Assembly (NCBI RefSeq): GCF_022811685.1
Contig: NZ_CP094532.1
Location: 1,575,501-1,639,500, forward strand
Length of the DNA stretch: 64,000 nucleotides
Direction: 5' to 3'
From: Chryseobacterium suipulveris
GTDB taxonomy: Bacteria > Bacteroidota > Bacteroidia > Flavobacteriales > Weeksellaceae
A program made the translations under genes and the position numbers. Position 1 is the first letter of the stretch, and each line of letters opens with the position of its first letter. The notes below the pieces were generated by a model. It did no database searches. It was given only the letters and a program-made list of their open reading frames with translations, and was not told the DNA's origin. Positions 62,000 to 64,000 of this stretch are shown here, in pieces.

Positions 62000-63883
62000 T
62001 TAATCTTCAGCGTCCGTCAACACTTCTTTCTTATCAATGTCGGGATCTTCCACCACAAGGTTTTCCAGGATAAATGTTTGTCTGTCCGGAGTGTTTTTCC
62101 CCATGTAAAATTCCAGAAGTTGGTCAATGGTTTGATCCTTTCCGATTACGACCGGTTCTAACCGGATATCGTTTCCGATAAAATGTTTGAACTCATCGGG
62201 CGAAATTTCTCCCAACCCTTTAAATCGGGTGATTTCTGGATTTTTGCCGAGTTCTTCCAGTGCTTTGATTCTTTCGGGTTCGGTGTAGCAGTATCTTGTT
62301 TCCTTTTTATTTCTTACCCTGAAAAGCGGAGTCTGCAAAATGTAAAGATGTCCGTTCTTGATTAAATCCGGGAAAAACTGCAGGAAAAAAGTGATCATCA
62401 GAAGTCGGATGTGCATCCCGTCAACATCGGCGTCGGTCGCGATAATCACGTGATTGTAACGCAAATCCTCCAATGAATCCTCGATATTTAAAGCTGCCTG
62501 CAAAAGATTGAATTCCTCATTTTCATACACTACCCTTTTCGTCAAACCGTAACAGTTCAGCGGTTTCCCTTTGAGTGAAAAAACCGCCTGAGTTTCCACA
62601 TCCCTGGATTTGGTAATCGATCCGGAAGCAGAATCACCTTCGGTAATGAAAATCATGGTTTCCGCCTTTCTGTCGGCTTTCTGATCATTGTAGTGCTGTC
62701 TGCAGTCGCGCAGTTTTTTATTATGGAGGGAAACTTTTTTTGCACGTTCTCTCGCAAGCTTCTGAATTCCCGAAAGTTCTTTTCTTTCCCTTTCAGAAAT
62801 AATAATTTTTTTATGGATCGCTTCGGCAACTTCCGGATTTTGGTGCAGGAAATTGTCGAGTTTGTTTTTAAGAAAATTGGTAATGAAAGTTCTCACCGTT
62901 TCCTTTCCCGGCTCCATTTCGTTGGAACCAAGTTTCGTTTTGGTCTGCGATTCAAAAACCGGCTCGATCACTTTAATGGAAACTGCCGCGATAATTGACT
63001 TTCTGATATCTGCCGCTTCGAAATTTTTGTTGAAGAATTCACGTACCGTTTTTACATATGCCTCTCTGAAAGCGTTCAGGTGAGTTCCACCCTGTGTTGT
63101 ATTTTGACCGTTAACGAAGGAAAAATAGGTTTCCGACTGCGATTTATCGGAATGGGTGATCGCCACTTCGATATCGTCGTCTTTCAGATGAACGATCGGA
63201 TAAAGGATTTCGCCTTCGATTTCTTCCTGAAGCAAATCTTTCAAGCCGTTTTCCGAGTGGTAGGTTTCGCCATTGAAAACGATCTTTAGTCCCGGATTCA
63301 GATAACAATAGTTCTTGAGCATCTTCTCGATATACTCTTTCCTGAACTTGAAATGTGCAAAAATCGTCGAGTCGGGAACAAAGGTGATCTCGGTTCCGTT
63401 TCGGTCGGAAGTATCGGTTTCCTTATGGTTTTCGGTAATAATTCCTTTGGAAAATTCAGCCATTTTGACTTTTCCGTCGCGCACTGATTTTACCTTGAAA
63501 TAATCAGAAAGTGCGTTGACTGCTTTCGTTCCCACCCCATTCAGACCAACCGATTTCTTAAAAGCTTTGGAATCGTATTTTCCACCGGTGTTCATTTTGG
63601 AAACGGCGTCAACTACTTTCCCCAAAGGAATTCCACGACCGTAATCACGAATCGTTGCCTTTCCTTCGTCGATTTTTATTTCGATTCTTTTGCCGGCTTT
63701 CATCACAAATTCGTCGATGGAATTGTCGATGATTTCCTTGAGGAGGATATAGATTCCGTCGTCCGCAGAAGAACCGTCACCGAGTTTCCCGATATACATC
63801 CCGGGTCGAATCCGGATATGCTCCTGCCAATCGAGGGTTCTGATGTTGTCTTCGGAATAGTTTACAGTAGTGTTGTCGCTCAT
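62000..63883 (-). CDS. parE: DNA topoisomerase IV subunit B
   Basis: 627 aa from ATG 63883. An upstream frame to 63946 is excluded because it starts only ~8 nt after the -7 box and reads through an intergenic repeat. GHKL ATPase: Asn in [12 protein letters not shown] (~43-54), [12 protein letters not shown] and [39 protein letters not shown] (~430) and [14 protein letters not shown]. It works with ParC; a membrane protein gene lies between them. Confidence 0.94.
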   Translation of the reverse strand: MSDNTTVNYSEDNIRTLDWQEHIRIRPGMYIGKLGDGSSADDGIYILLKEIIDNSIDEFVMKAGKRIEIKIDEGKATIRDYGRGIPLGKVVDAVSKMNTGGKYDSKAFKKSVGLNGVGTKAVNALSDYFKVKSVRDGKVKMAEFSKGIITENHKETDTSDRNGTEITFVPDSTIFAHFKFRKEYIEKMLKNYCYLNPGLKIVFNGETYHSENGLKDLLQEEIEGEILYPIVHLKDDDIEVAITHSDKSQSETYFSFVNGQNTTQGGTHLNAFREAYVKTVREFFNKNFEAADIRKSIIAAVSIKVIEPVFESQTKTKLGSNEMEPGKETVRTFITNFLKNKLDNFLHQNPEVAEAIHKKIIISERERKELSGIQKLARERAKKVSLHNKKLRDCRQHYNDQKADRKAETMIFITEGDSASGSITKSRDVETQAVFSLKGKPLNCYGLTKRVVYENEEFNLLQAALNIEDSLEDLRYNHVIIATDADVDGMHIRLLMITFFLQFFPDLIKNGHLYILQTPLFRVRNKKETRYCYTEPERIKALEELGKNPEITRFKGLGEISPDEFKHFIGNDIRLEPVVIGKDQTIDQLLEFYMGKNTPDRQTFILENLVVEDPDIDKKEVLTDAED

Positions 63884-63889
63884 TTTCCT

Positions 63890-63915
63890 CACCCAACCCT
63901 CTCCAAAGGAAAGGG
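63890..63915. repeat. Diverged flavobacterial CTCC-AAA-GGAG repeat
   Basis: CCCTCTCC-AAA-GGAAAGGG, an imperfect palindrome in the parE leader; translated in the parE frame it gives KALSFGEGW. It is related to 27336-27352. Confidence 0.5.
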
Positions 63916-63953
63916 CTTTTTCTTTTATAATTTTACTAAAATTCAATAACTCA

Positions 63954-63961
63954 CAAAAATA
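63954..63961 (-). promoter_or_regulatory. -7 element of the parE operon
   Basis: On the minus strand TATTTTTG, about 70 nt before the parE ATG. It supports 63883 over the upstream start. The -33 region is not clear. Confidence 0.5.
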
Positions 63962-64000
63962 GCGAAAGAAAAATTATAGAGAAAATTTTGTGGAAAAGTT

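Noticed and set aside
63884..63946. Upstream extension of parE
   Set aside because: It reads a flavobacterial repeat and starts just after the likely -7 box.

Overview
The window looks like chromosomal DNA of a Flavobacteriia member, most likely a Chryseobacterium/Kaistella-type Weeksellaceae. The evidence is the set of proteins carrying type IX secretion (T9SS) C-terminal sorting domains, Bacteroidota promoters of the form TTTG-N18-TAnnTTTG, bacillithiol-linked proteins (YfiT, YtxJ), a TamL-type outer-membrane assembly lipoprotein, menaquinone genes (menA, menB) and a short Bacteroidota primary sigma factor. Most of the window is housekeeping core. Accessory DNA is confined to small islands.

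Layout. 1-7.6 kb: the end of a large T9SS protein, an acyl-ACP desaturase, a HAD hydrolase, a four-helix-bundle protein, map, a RAYT transposase inside nested REP-like palindromes, a methyltransferase, a T9SS protein, era and a DoxX protein. 7.8-14 kb: two tandem paralogous lipoproteins, a Nudix-type regulator, glutaryl-CoA dehydrogenase, an RRM protein, an aldo/keto reductase and a beta-helix T9SS protein. 14-16 kb: the main unexplained region, with a cluster of hairpins, a DUF6157 gene, a DUF3784 membrane-protein gene bracketed by repeats, a 200-nt palindromic element and a possible structured RNA, followed by the primary sigma factor. 16.9-19 kb: a compact bacillithiol operon (yfiT, DUF1569, ytxJ, Crp/Fnr). 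19-27.7 kb: pncA, an S41 peptidase converging on a TonB receptor, DUF420, a frameshifted LytS-type kinase with an intact LytTR regulator, a nitroreductase and two small proteins. 27.8-38 kb: a P-domain T9SS type B protein, hutU, ftsK, a LolA-like protein and an LptF/G permease. 38-47 kb: glutathione peroxidase, kdsB, a RES/Xre toxin-antitoxin pair, an aminotransferase, a phosphohexomutase, a GIN-domain lipoprotein, a damaged PIN toxin with a small antitoxin, a GT2 glycosyltransferase, a frameshifted antitoxin remnant and DUF4199. 47.3 kb: the SRP RNA gene. 47.5-51 kb: an operon menB-menA-small membrane protein-fic-UPF0173 hydrolase. 51-58.9 kb: cmk, a YtxH/holin-like/unknown trio, an SpoU methylase, tamL and an M28 peptidase. 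58.9-64 kb: topoisomerase IV (parE, a membrane protein, parC).

The observations most worth following are the repeat-bracketed gene with its 200-nt folded element near 15.5 kb, the nested-palindrome RAYT element, the DUF1569 protein inside a bacillithiol operon, and the three toxin-antitoxin loci between 40.0 and 46.7 kb, two of which are damaged. I saw no CRISPR array, prophage, rRNA or tRNA. I did not find one large undescribed system; the unusual content is mostly small elements.
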